Shown one piece after another: positions 24,258 through 32,056 of a stretch of DNA of 55,001 bases. Source of the DNA: an uncultured Clostridium sp. (lineage in GTDB: Bacteria; Bacillota; Clostridia; Clostridiales; Clostridiaceae); contig URKQ01000022.1 of the NCBI GenBank assembly GCA_900548455.1, forward strand, positions 1-55,001, in the 5' to 3' direction. The notes under the pieces are model-generated. The model saw only the letters and a program-made list of their open reading frames with translations. It was not told the DNA's origin and ran no database searches. Made by a program: the position numbers and the translations under genes. Each line of letters begins with the position of its first letter. Within the stretch, counting starts at the first letter, position 1.

Positions 24258-25634
24258 TTGAAAAAGACTTATGTATTAGACACTAATGTAATATTATACT
24301 CATCAGGGGCATTGCTTTCCTTTGGAAATAATAATGTAGTGGTACCAGAAGTTGTATTAGAGGAACTAGATAATTTTAAAAAAGATAAAAGTGAACTTGG
24401 TCAAAATGCAAGACAGGCTTCAAGACTAATGGATAGTTTTAGAAAGCTAGGAAATTTAAATGAAGGTGTTCCTTTGCCTAATGGAGGAATACTTAGAGTT
24501 GAAACTAATTATCTTAATACGGTTATGCCAAAGCATTGGGAGAGTGACAAACCAGATAATAGAATATTACAGGTGTGTAAGGCATTACAAGACGCTGGTG
24601 AAGAGGTAACATTAATAACTAAAGATACTTTTGAGAGAATTAAAGCAGATATAGTGAATATAAAGAGTGAAGACTTCTATGAAAAAGTAGTGCCAGCAGG
24701 AGATGAGCAATATACTGGCAGAATAGAAGTATATGTTTCAGCTGAAAAGTTAAAAGAGTTTTATAATAATAAAGTTATTTCTAGTGACGATGTGATGTGC
24801 TATGTAGAAAAAAGTGATGAGTACTATATTCCAGAATTGAATGTAAATCAATTTCTTATAATGTACTCCTTAGAAAATAGGAAACAAAGTGCACTGGGTA
24901 GGTATGATGGTAAAAATATTGTGTCATTGCAATATAAAGATTCTAGGCCTTTAGGTATTTCTTCTAGAAATGTTGGTCAAAGATTTATGTTAGAGTGCTT
25001 ATATACTAATTGTAATGAAGCTCCACTTGCAATAATCAAGGGGCCAGCAGGTACAGCAAAAACTTTATTTTCTCTTGCAGTAGGGTTACAAAGGATAATA
25101 GAAGAGGACAGAAGCCAATATAGAAAAATATTAGTATGTAGACCTAATGTAACAATGGATGAGGAGATTGGGTTTTTACCAGGTACGGAGGAAGAAAAAA
25201 TAGCTCCATTTATGAGGCCTATTTTTGATAATTTAGAGATTTTAGTTGACTCCGATGAGCAAGAAAGATATAGAAATGAAAAAGATCTTCAAGACAAGAT
25301 TAGTGAACTATTCGATAGAAGAATTATAACGACTGAGGCAATTGCATACTTAAGGGGAAGATCAATAATTAAACAGTGGGTAATTATTGATGAAGCTCAA
25401 AATTTATCACCAAAACAAATAAAGGCAATAATAACAAGGGTAGGAATAGGTACCAAGTTAATCTTAATTGGTGATCCAGATCAAATTGACCATCCTTTCA
25501 TGGATTCAAGATCTAACGGATTATGTTATGCATCCGAAAAAATGAAAGGAAGTAAACTTTGTTATCAAGTTACTTTGAAATATGAAGAATGTGAGAGGTC
25601 TCCTCTTGCATATGAAGGTTCTAAAAGATTATAA
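24258..25634 (+). CDS. PIN-PhoH fusion protein (putative RNase plus ATPase/helicase)
   Basis: The 458-residue protein joins two domains. The N-terminal PIN nuclease begins KTYVLDTNVILYSS (the first acidic residue near 7) and has further acidic positions in VVPEVVLEELDNFKKD. From about residue 240 a PhoH-type P-loop ATPase follows: Walker A IKGPAGTAKTLFSLAVG (near 263) and Walker B WVIIDEAQNLSPKQ, then LILIGDPDQID. Family members are proposed RNA helicase-nucleases. The start is TTG 24258 with AGGAGGAGAGG ahead. Length agrees with YlaK-type proteins. It is the only gene between the Fur-family gene and the repeat element upstream of trmB. Confidence 0.93.
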   Translation: MKKTYVLDTNVILYSSGALLSFGNNNVVVPEVVLEELDNFKKDKSELGQNARQASRLMDSFRKLGNLNEGVPLPNGGILRVETNYLNTVMPKHWESDKPDNRILQVCKALQDAGEEVTLITKDTFERIKADIVNIKSEDFYEKVVPAGDEQYTGRIEVYVSAEKLKEFYNNKVISSDDVMCYVEKSDEYYIPELNVNQFLIMYSLENRKQSALGRYDGKNIVSLQYKDSRPLGISSRNVGQRFMLECLYTNCNEAPLAIIKGPAGTAKTLFSLAVGLQRIIEEDRSQYRKILVCRPNVTMDEEIGFLPGTEEEKIAPFMRPIFDNLEILVDSDEQERYRNEKDLQDKISELFDRRIITTEAIAYLRGRSIIKQWVIIDEAQNLSPKQIKAIITRVGIGTKLILIGDPDQIDHPFMDSRSNGLCYASEKMKGSKLCYQVTLKYEECERSPLAYEGSKRL

Positions 25635-25646
25635 TTTATATTACCC

Positions 25647-25830
25647 TTTGAAAAAGCTGAATAAGGTAATATAGGTCTCTGTATGTATGCCTTTCCCTAA
25701 GAAGGGGTGAAGGGGGACTCTGTCCCCCCTGATTTAAGGAGAGATACTCAAAGGGAACCATAAGGTTCCTTTTGAAAGAGCTGAATAATGTAATCAGCCT
25801 ATAGGCATCACTATAAATGCATACAGAGAC
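25647..25830 (+). repeat. dispersed repeat, copy 3 (full-length, with inverted ends, two hairpins and an internal direct repeat)
   Basis: Left inverted end GTCTCTGTATG (25675-25685) mirrors the right end CATACAGAGAC (25820-25830). Inside lie a hairpin GGGGGAC-TCT-GTCCCCC and a second hairpin CAAAGGGAACC-ATAA-GGTTCCTTTTG (about 25749-25774). A 23-bp near-identical direct repeat (TTGAAARAGCTGAATAAKGTAAT) starts at 25648 and again at 25772. The second hairpin and right end match the copy at 2166-2236. MITE-like in layout; no reading frame. Confidence 0.75.
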
Positions 25831-25905
25831 ATTTTAGGTAGAGCTTTTATTGTGAACAAAGGTAAGTCTATGATATACTAAATTACTGTAGGAGGAATGA
25901 TTACT

Positions 25906-26559
25906 ATGAGACTTAGAAAAAAACATTGGGCAAGACCTGAATTAGAAGCAAGTAATATTGTAATATATGATAAATATGATCACTGTGGAAAGTGGAATGA
26001 AGAATTTGGAAATAATAATCCTATTCACTTAGAACTTGGATGTGGTATGGGTGGACATATCAGTAAAAGGGCTATAAATGATCCTAATATAAACTATATA
26101 GGAATAGATTTAAAAGATGAAGTTGTTGTATATGCACTTAAGAAGGTTTTAGCTTCAAGAGAGTGTGAAGAGATAGAAAAGGATATGAATGTAAGGCTAA
26201 TGGTACTTAATATTATGCTTATAGATAATGTCTTTGGAAAAGATGAGATAGATAGAATTTATATTAATTTCTGTAACCCATGGCCTAAGGCAAGACATAA
26301 TAAAAGAAGACTTACCTATACAAGTTTTTTAAATGCTTATAAAAAGTTTTTAAAGCCTGGTGGAGAAATTTTATTTAAAACCGATGATAAAGATTTATTT
26401 GAAGCATCTCAAGAATACTTTAAAGAATGTGGTTTTTCAATTGAATATTTAACATATGATTTACATAATAGTGATTTTAAAGATAATGTTGTAACAGAAT
26501 ATGAAAGTAAATTTACAGAACTTGGAATGAACACTATGTTCCTTAAAGCAAAAATATAA
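25906..26559 (+). CDS. trmB: tRNA (guanine-N7-)-methyltransferase
   Basis: The 217-residue class I methyltransferase makes m7G46 in tRNA. The SAM-binding motif I is LELGCGMGGHI (near residue 43), followed by YIGIDLKDEV. The family signature is INFCNPWPKARHNKRRLTY (near 122), and GEILFKTDDKDLF follows. The start at ATG 25906 gives MRLRKKHWARPELEAS, the usual N-terminus, nine bases after GGAGGA; an ATG at 25897 abuts the ribosome site. It is preceded by the dispersed repeat and followed by its own terminator. Confidence 0.97.
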   Translation: MRLRKKHWARPELEASNIVIYDKYDHCGKWNEEFGNNNPIHLELGCGMGGHISKRAINDPNINYIGIDLKDEVVVYALKKVLASRECEEIEKDMNVRLMVLNIMLIDNVFGKDEIDRIYINFCNPWPKARHNKRRLTYTSFLNAYKKFLKPGGEILFKTDDKDLFEASQEYFKECGFSIEYLTYDLHNSDFKDNVVTEYESKFTELGMNTMFLKAKI

Positions 26560-26566
26560 CTCTTTA

Positions 26567-26606
26567 AAAAAGTGTAACGACTTTATAAGCTCGTTACACT
26601 TTTTTA
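26567..26606 (+). terminator. intrinsic terminator of trmB
   Basis: AAAAAGTGTAACGA pairs with TCGTTACACTTTTT, loop of ten bases, followed by T. Confidence 0.9.
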
Positions 26607-26671
26607 TGTACTTCAGTTGATATTTATTCCATAATATGATAATATACAACAAAATAGAAAGAGGGATGAAA

Positions 26672-27664
26672 ATGAAATTTGAGTTATTGCCTAAGATAGA
26701 ATTACACTGTCATTTAGATGGAAGCCTTAGACCTGAAACGGTTTTAGATATTGCAAAAAAGGAAAAAGTGGAGCTACCAACTTACGATGTAGTTCAGTTA
26801 AAAGAAGAATTGATGGCACCTATTAATTGTTCTTCATTAGTTGAGTATTTAAATAAATTTAATATTCCTATTAAAATTATGCAAAGTAAGGAAAGTTTAA
26901 GACGTGTTGCTTTTGAACTTATGGAGGATGCGGCAAAGGATGGTGTTAAATATATAGAAATAAGATATGCACCAGTACTACATACTGAAAGAGGATTAAC
27001 ACTTCAAGAAGTTATAGAAAGCGTTCTTCAAGGTATGGAAGAAGGAGAAAATAAGTTTAATATTAAAGGAAATTTAATATTATCTTGTTTAAGGCATAGA
27101 GGACCTAAAAGTGCAGAGATGGTAGTTGAAGCAGGTAAAAAGTATATAGGAAATGGCGTTGTAGCTATAGATTTATGTGGAGCAGAAAACGAAGGATTTG
27201 CTTCAAACTTTATTGAAGTAATTAAATTAGCTAAGGATTATGGATATAGAGTAACAATACATGCTGGGGAAACTGGATTTGGATCAAATGTAGTTGATGC
27301 TATAAAACTTTTAGGAGCAGAAAGAATAGGCCATGGAGTGGCAATTAAAGATATGAAAGAAGCTTATGAGCTCGTAAAAGAAAAAGGAATCATACTAGAG
27401 ATGTGCCCTACAAGTAATTTACAAACAAAGGCTGTATCTGACTATATAGAACATCCAATTTATAAATTTTATAAAGATGGAATCAAAGTATCATTTAATA
27501 CAGACAATAGAACAGTGTCTAATACTACAGTAACAGATGAATGTTCATATATAGGTAAAGTGAATGACATGGATATAGAAGATTATAAAAAGATATATTT
27601 AGATTCTGTGGAAGCATCATTTGCTTCAATGCAGGTAAAAGATTATTTAAAGACATTAATATAA
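26672..27664 (+). CDS. add: adenosine deaminase
   Basis: The 330-residue amidohydrolase converts adenosine to inosine for purine salvage. The metal-binding HxH lies in KIELHCHLDGSLRP (residues 9-22). Further ligands and catalytic residues are in TIHAGETGFG, ERIGHGVAI and VSFNTDNRTVSN (the metal Asp is followed by Asn, a variant common in bacterial enzymes). CPTSNLQT is also typical. I chose ATG 26672, six bases after GAGGG; the earlier ATGs at 26636 and 26666 precede or abut that site. It stands alone and ends at a terminator shared with the convergent znuB gene. Confidence 0.96.
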   Translation: MKFELLPKIELHCHLDGSLRPETVLDIAKKEKVELPTYDVVQLKEELMAPINCSSLVEYLNKFNIPIKIMQSKESLRRVAFELMEDAAKDGVKYIEIRYAPVLHTERGLTLQEVIESVLQGMEEGENKFNIKGNLILSCLRHRGPKSAEMVVEAGKKYIGNGVVAIDLCGAENEGFASNFIEVIKLAKDYGYRVTIHAGETGFGSNVVDAIKLLGAERIGHGVAIKDMKEAYELVKEKGIILEMCPTSNLQTKAVSDYIEHPIYKFYKDGIKVSFNTDNRTVSNTTVTDECSYIGKVNDMDIEDYKKIYLDSVEASFASMQVKDYLKTLI

Positions 27665-27700
27665 GTTATATTAAAAATTGTTTATTTAAATATATTTGTA

Positions 27701-27734
27701 AAAAAATAAAGTCTTTAACAGACTTTATTTTTTT
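27701..27734. terminator. bidirectional terminator between add and znuB
   Basis: AAAAAATAAAGTC-TTTAACA-GACTTTATTTTTTT serves both strands and overlaps the end of znuB. Confidence 0.88.
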
Positions 27735-28528
27735 GCAAATTTCATTACTGAATTTACTATTATTATAAATAATAGTATGAAAACCGATGTTAAAGCAATT
27801 GTTCCACCAGGGGCACAATTAATTACATAAGAAATAATTAAACCTAAAATTATATCAATGAAACCAAAAAATATTGAAAGAAATAATGTGGGTTTAAAAC
27901 CTTTGTTGAGTTGTAATGCTGTAGCTACAGGTATAGCAATCATGGAAGACATAACTAGTATCCCCATTATACGTATAGATGCAGATATGGTAGCGCCAAC
28001 TAAAAGTGCAAATATATAATTAACTAATTTAACATTGATTCCAGATACTTTTGCTCCTTCTTCATCAAAAGTGGTATATACTAATTTATCATACATAAAA
28101 TAGATAACTAAAATAGATATACAACTTAAAATAACCATGATAAGCAAGTCTTTTTTTGTTACTGTAAGGATACTTCCAAAAAGGTAGCTGTTAACACTTC
28201 CGCTGGCTTTACCAGTACTTATAAGAGTAATCCCGATACCAACACTAAAGGTTAAGATAATTGAAAGTATTAGTTCAGCATATTTTTTGTAATAGTCTCT
28301 AAGAAATTCTATAGCTAATCCGCATATGGTGGTAAATATGAATGCACATAAAATTGGATTATAACCTAATACTAAACCTATGGCAACACCAGCAAATGCA
28401 GAATGGGCAAGGGTGTCACCCATCATAGAATGCCTTTTTAAAACTAGAAAGACGCCTACCATAGGGCAAAGGATTGATATAAAAATAGCTGCTAAAAAGG
28501 CATTTTGCATAAACTCATATTGAAACAT
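27725..28528 (-). CDS. znuB: zinc/manganese ABC transporter permease, ZnuB/AdcB-like
   Basis: The 267-residue permease has about seven to eight membrane segments and belongs to the ABC-3 family. It has the motif MMGDTLAHSAFAGVA near residue 35, typical of zinc and manganese importers, and VGATISASIRIMGILV further on. It would form the channel for the metal bound by ZnuA. It overlaps the ATPase gene by 14 bases, so translation is coupled. Which metal is carried cannot be proved by sequence, but the Zur-type operator and the His-rich loop of ZnuA favour zinc. Confidence 0.9.
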   Translation of the reverse strand: MFQYEFMQNAFLAAIFISILCPMVGVFLVLKRHSMMGDTLAHSAFAGVAIGLVLGYNPILCAFIFTTICGLAIEFLRDYYKKYAELILSIILTFSVGIGITLISTGKASGSVNSYLFGSILTVTKKDLLIMVILSCISILVIYFMYDKLVYTTFDEEGAKVSGINVKLVNYIFALLVGATISASIRIMGILVMSSMIAIPVATALQLNKGFKPTLFLSIFFGFIDIILGLIISYVINCAPGGTIALTSVFILLFIIIVNSVMKFAKK

Positions 28529-29174
28529 TAGAAACCCTCCTCATATAATCTTTAGTTGTTGAAATTATTCCTGTTCCGTTATTCATAGATAAAATATGAG
28601 TTGAGTTTTTTATTGCTATATCTAAGTTATGTTCTATTGATATTACGGTAACATTGTTGTTTTTATTTAAGTCTTGAATAATTGAATATATTTCTTCCAT
28701 ACTTTTTGAATCCACTCCAGTTGAAGGTTCATCTAAAATTAAAAGATCTATATCAGCGAGAAGAGCTCTAGCAATAAAGACTTTTTGCTTTTGACCACCA
28801 GATAAATTTCCAATTAGAGTATTCTTATAAGGAAGCATATTCACTTTTTCTAATACTTTTTCGATAGTATTCCTATTAGAAAATTTCATTGACTTTCTAT
28901 GCATATTTAATATTTCGTATACAGTTATAGGAAAAGAACTATTGAAATTTTCTACAATTTGGGGAACATATCCAATTTTTGTGGTGTTCACTTGAATTGT
29001 GCCAGATTGAGGAGCTAGCAATTTAAGAATTAATTTGATTAGAGTGCTTTTGCAGCTTCCGTTGGCTCCAATAACTGAAACATAGCTGTTTTTATCTATA
29101 TTAAGTGATAAATTATCTATAATATAAGGTTTTGAATTATTATATGAAAAACATAAGTTGTTAATTTTTATCAT
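28515..29174 (-). CDS. znuC: zinc/manganese ABC transporter ATP-binding protein, ZnuC-like, with altered Walker A
   Basis: The 219-residue ATPase powers the ZnuABC importer. The signature LSGGQKQKVFIARALL and Walker B LLILDEPSTGVD are normal, with catalytic Glu and the H-loop ISIEHN. The Walker A motif reads GANGSCKSTL: the Gly just before Lys is replaced by Cys. Other P-loop residues are intact, so ATP binding may persist. The start ATG has GGAAGGAG ahead. It overlaps znuB and is divergent from znuA across a 269-base regulatory gap. Confidence 0.92.
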   Translation of the reverse strand: MIKINNLCFSYNNSKPYIIDNLSLNIDKNSYVSVIGANGSCKSTLIKLILKLLAPQSGTIQVNTTKIGYVPQIVENFNSSFPITVYEILNMHRKSMKFSNRNTIEKVLEKVNMLPYKNTLIGNLSGGQKQKVFIARALLADIDLLILDEPSTGVDSKSMEEIYSIIQDLNKNNNVTVISIEHNLDIAIKNSTHILSMNNGTGIISTTKDYMRRVSNVSI

Positions 29175-29210
29175 AAAAATTACTCCTTCCAGTAAATTTT
29201 AATAGCATAT

Positions 29211-29230
29211 CCTATTTTATATTAAATAGG
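29211..29230. promoter_or_regulatory. palindrome upstream of znuC, possible operator
   Basis: CCTATTT-TATATT-AAATAGG, symmetric at 18 of 20 positions, lies about 40 bases upstream of the znuC start codon. Confidence 0.4.
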
Positions 29231-29396
29231 GTTAAAAATAAAGTTAAAAATAAATATGTAAATATAAGTAATATAAAGGTTTTAAAGTAGATTATTAAAT
29301 TGGTATTTTGGAAATAATCATTAATAATGCTTGACAAAAAATATTAAATTTAAAACTATTTAAGATAATGAAGGTGTACTTATTTAAAATATATGA

Positions 29397-29428
29397 TATA
29401 ATTATAAAACAAATGAAAATGATTTTCA
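29397..29428 (+). promoter_or_regulatory. znuA control site: -10 box and Fur/Zur-type 7-1-7 operator
   Basis: TATAAT (29397-29402) is followed by TGAAAAT-G-ATTTTCA (29414-29428), a perfect 7-1-7 inverted repeat of the Fur/Zur/PerR heptamer type (TGAtAAT-n-ATTaTCA). It lies between the -10 box and the znuA ribosome site, so a metal-loaded Fur-family repressor would block transcription. Confidence 0.7.
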
Positions 29429-29443
29429 ATTATGGAGGAACAA

Positions 29444-30382
29444 ATGAAAAGATTTAAAGTGATAGGGCTAATATTAGGAATGGCATTATTATTTACTGGC
29501 TGCAAAAATATTGATAGAAGTAAAGACCAGGAAGGTGAAAAAGTTCAAGTGGTTACTTCTTTTTATGCTATGAAGTCTTTAGTAGAGGAAATTGGTGGAG
29601 ACAAGGTTGACGTTGTAAATATAATTGATGAAGGAATTGAACCACATGATTTTGAACCCAAAGCTAAAGATTTAATGGCTATTGAGAAGGGAGATCTATT
29701 CATATACAACGGAGCTAATATGGAAGAATGGATTGATGATGTTAAGGATGTAATTTCTAGTGATAATGTTACTATGGTGAATTCTAGTGAAGGTGTTAAA
29801 TTAATATCTGCAATTGAAGATGATCATGAGGATGAAATTGAAGAAGAAGATGCTCACAATCATGACCATGAAGAAGATCCTCATACATGGTTAGGTATAA
29901 GTACAGCTATGATGCAAGGTAAAAATATTAAGGATGCTTTAGTTTTGAAGGATCCTGATAATAGTAAATATTATGAAGAAAACTATAATGAATTTGAAAA
30001 AAAATTAAATTCCTTGCTAGATGAATATACGCCACTATTTAATAGTCTTGAAAATAAAGACTTTGTAACTGGTCATGCAACATTTGCATACCTATGTAGG
30101 GATTTGAATTTGCATCAAGAAAGTATAGAAGGTGTATATGCAGAAGGTGAACCATCTGCAAAACAACTTGAAGAGCTTATTGAAAAATGTAAAGCAAATA
30201 AAATAAAAGTTATATTCGTAGAAAAATTAGTAAGTCCAGCTCTTTCAGAGACCTTAGCTCGTGAAGTTGGAGGAGAAACAAAATTAATATATACTCTCCA
30301 TAGTAATGAGGATAATAAAAGCTTTTCCGAAGTAATGGAGTATAATGTAAAAACTATATATGATACATTAAGGGGTATTTAG
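29444..30382 (+). CDS. znuA: zinc-binding lipoprotein of ABC transporter, ZnuA/AdcA-like
   Basis: The 312-residue solute-binding protein belongs to the cluster A-I family. A lipoprotein signal peptide ends in LLFTGC (Cys near residue 20). Metal ligands fit EPHDFEPKAKD (His near 66), EDPHTWLG (His near 144) and FVTGHATFAYLC (His near 208), and a C-terminal acidic site. A mobile loop rich in Asp, Glu and His (EDDHEDEIEEEDAHNHDHEED) lies between, as in zinc-specific members. I chose ATG 29444; the ATG at 29432 lies inside the ribosome site. It is divergent from znuCB, with a Fur/Zur operator ahead. Confidence 0.95.
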   Translation: MKRFKVIGLILGMALLFTGCKNIDRSKDQEGEKVQVVTSFYAMKSLVEEIGGDKVDVVNIIDEGIEPHDFEPKAKDLMAIEKGDLFIYNGANMEEWIDDVKDVISSDNVTMVNSSEGVKLISAIEDDHEDEIEEEDAHNHDHEEDPHTWLGISTAMMQGKNIKDALVLKDPDNSKYYEENYNEFEKKLNSLLDEYTPLFNSLENKDFVTGHATFAYLCRDLNLHQESIEGVYAEGEPSAKQLEELIEKCKANKIKVIFVEKLVSPALSETLAREVGGETKLIYTLHSNEDNKSFSEVMEYNVKTIYDTLRGI

Positions 30383-30405
30383 GTGCTAATCTTAGCACCT
30401 TTTAT
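30381..30405 (+). terminator. intrinsic terminator at the end of znuA
   Basis: AGGTGCTAA-TC-TTAGCACCT, followed by TTTATT. It overlaps the stop codon. Confidence 0.82.
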
Positions 30406-30415
30406 TACGGAAAAT

Positions 30416-30466
30416 ATACTCAATACTGATATATCACTATTGATAATATACTCAGTATTGATATAT
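30416..30466 (+). repeat. repeated operator-like motif upstream of degV
   Basis: ATACTCAATACTGATATAT (30416-30434) recurs as ATACTCAGTATTGATATAT (30448-30466), 17 of 19 identical and 32 bp apart (about three helical turns). A weaker third copy, TCACTATTGATAATAT, lies between them. AATACTGA and TCAGTATT also form an inverted pair. No other feature explains it; a binding site for the PadR-type regulator two genes on is a guess. Confidence 0.5.
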
Positions 30467-30535
30467 AATATAATTATTAAAGTAAAGAAAATTTATTGAA
30501 ATTTATAGATAATTAATTGTATAGGAGTGAATAGT

Positions 30536-31384
30536 GTGGAAAAAATAGCGTTGATAACAGATAGTGCTAGTGATATAACTAAGGATATAGTTACAAAGTA
30601 TAATGTTCAGGTATTGCCATTTAAAATTATATATAGTGATAGAGAGTATAATGATGGAGTAGATATACACTCTAAAGAAGTGTATAATTCTTTAGAAAAT
30701 AATCCGCCAACTACATCGTTACCATCAATGATAGATATGGAAGAGATGTATGAAAAGTTAAAATCTGAAGGATATACTCATGCTATTGTTGTTACAATAT
30801 CATCTAAGTTATCAGGATTTAATAATGCAATCAAACTTATTTCTCAAGAATATCCAGAAATAATAACCTATGTTCATGACTCTAAGTCAATATCAAAAGG
30901 TGAAACGCTTTTAATTCAAGAAGCTGGAGATATGATAAATCGTGGAATGTGCTTTGAGGATATAGTTAAAACTCTACCACAAATTAATGATAGAATAAAA
31001 ATTTATTTTGTAATAGGAACTTTGGAGTATTTAATTAGAGGGGGAAGAATTGGGAAAGTTGCAGGAACAATTGCTCAATTTTTACATCTAAAACCTATTG
31101 TAAGTATGGATGATGAAGGAGAATACTATACCTTTGCTAAAGTTAGAGGTAGAAAGCAATCTTTGAAGAAAATATACGATGTAGGTGTGGAAAAGGTAAA
31201 AAATAAAAAGTGCGACATATATCTAATGCACGGAGATGCAGAAGAAGAGTGTAATGAGTTAGGTAATAAGTTTAAGGAATTAGACAATGTAAACTATGTT
31301 GACTTAGGAGGATATTTAAGTCCCGTTTCTGGTGTTCATTCAGGGCCAGGATTTATAGGAGTACTTTTTTATGAAAGGGAGTAG
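30536..31384 (+). CDS. DegV-family fatty-acid-binding protein
   Basis: The 282-residue protein has the DegV layout. It begins EKIALITDSASDITKDIV (first Ser-containing ligand loop) and continues PSMIDMEEMYEKL and VTISSKLSGFNNA. It also has LEYLIRGGRIGKVAGTIA and VSMDDEGEYYTFAKVRGRK and ends in HSGPGFIGVLFY. Members bind a fatty acid and, as FakB, present it to the kinase FakA. No FakA gene is in the window. I chose GTG 30536, eight bases after AGGAG; the GTG at 30527 overlaps the ribosome site. It is followed six bases later by the PadR-type gene and must be co-transcribed with it. Confidence 0.93.
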   Translation: MEKIALITDSASDITKDIVTKYNVQVLPFKIIYSDREYNDGVDIHSKEVYNSLENNPPTTSLPSMIDMEEMYEKLKSEGYTHAIVVTISSKLSGFNNAIKLISQEYPEIITYVHDSKSISKGETLLIQEAGDMINRGMCFEDIVKTLPQINDRIKIYFVIGTLEYLIRGGRIGKVAGTIAQFLHLKPIVSMDDEGEYYTFAKVRGRKQSLKKIYDVGVEKVKNKKCDIYLMHGDAEEECNELGNKFKELDNVNYVDLGGYLSPVSGVHSGPGFIGVLFYERE

Positions 31385-31390
31385 CTGCAA

Positions 31391-31843
31391 GTGAGTGACG
31401 ATCTGAAAAAAGAAGTAGATGAACTTAAACTAGAAGAGAAAAAATTGTATGAAGAGTATAAAAGAAAGTTAGAAGACCTTAGAAAAGTAAAAAAAGAAAG
31501 TGAAGCTGTTGGGCAAGTATTTACTAAGGGATTGTTACCTATATATACTTTATATATTCTTTCATTAGGTCCTACTAATGGAAATGATATTTCTAATCAA
31601 ATTGGAAGAAGAACTATGGGGCACTGGATTCCTAGTACAGGTGGCATATATCCTCTTTTGAAAAAGTTAGAGAAGGATGGATATGTGAAAGGAGAATGGG
31701 AAGAAGGTAAAAAAGCTCAGAAGATATATAAGTTAACTGAAGAAGGATTATTGGAGTTGGAAAGAAAAAAAGAATTGATGAAAACAAATATAGAACAAAC
31801 TCTAGAAGTATTTAAAATAATTAAGAAAGATTTATACAACTAG
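31391..31843 (+). CDS. PadR-family transcriptional regulator with N-terminal coiled coil
   Basis: The 150-residue protein has the PadR winged-helix core at about residues 48-118: LLPIYTLYILSLGPTNGNDI, then TGGIYPLLKKLEKDGYVKGEW and YKLTEEGLLEL. Unusually, residues 1-42 form a highly charged, probable coiled coil (DELKLEEKKLYEEYKRKLED) before the DNA-binding domain. PadR proteins normally start with the winged helix and carry a helical C-terminus. The GTG start follows AAGGGAG by nine bases. It follows degV directly and precedes a multidrug-type ABC exporter, a common target of PadR regulators such as LmrR. Target is inferred. Confidence 0.85.
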   Translation: MSDDLKKEVDELKLEEKKLYEEYKRKLEDLRKVKKESEAVGQVFTKGLLPIYTLYILSLGPTNGNDISNQIGRRTMGHWIPSTGGIYPLLKKLEKDGYVKGEWEEGKKAQKIYKLTEEGLLELERKKELMKTNIEQTLEVFKIIKKDLYN

Positions 31844-31867
31844 AAATTGTAACATGTATATGGCGTT

Positions 31868-31908
31868 AAAGGGAAATTACAAGAATTTATTTTTGTAATT
31901 TCCCTTTT
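31868..31908 (+). terminator. intrinsic terminator of the degV-padR operon
   Basis: AAAGGGAAATTACAA pairs perfectly with TTGTAATTTCCCTTT, loop of about ten bases, followed by T. Confidence 0.85.
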
Positions 31909-32056
31909 AAATTTTGACAAACCATAATGCAAAATTTGACGAAAAATATTTTCTATACACAAACATTTCGTGTCACTAAATACATTGAAAAGAGCAATAA
32001 AAAGGTTTATCATAATATTATGTAAATTCAGAAATATATCAGAGATGGGGGAGTAT

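Noticed and set aside
25897..25905. Earlier ATG start for trmB
   Set aside because: It abuts GGAGGA with no spacing; the ATG at 25906 gives the family's usual N-terminus.
31909..32056. BmrB-like leader peptide and attenuator before the exporter
   Set aside because: No convincing leader frame with ribosome site followed by alternative hairpins was found, although two TTGAC repeats exist.
31970..32056. Extended N-terminus of the first exporter subunit
   Set aside because: The extra 29 residues have no ribosome site, whereas ATG 32057 follows GGGGGAG and gives the usual length.
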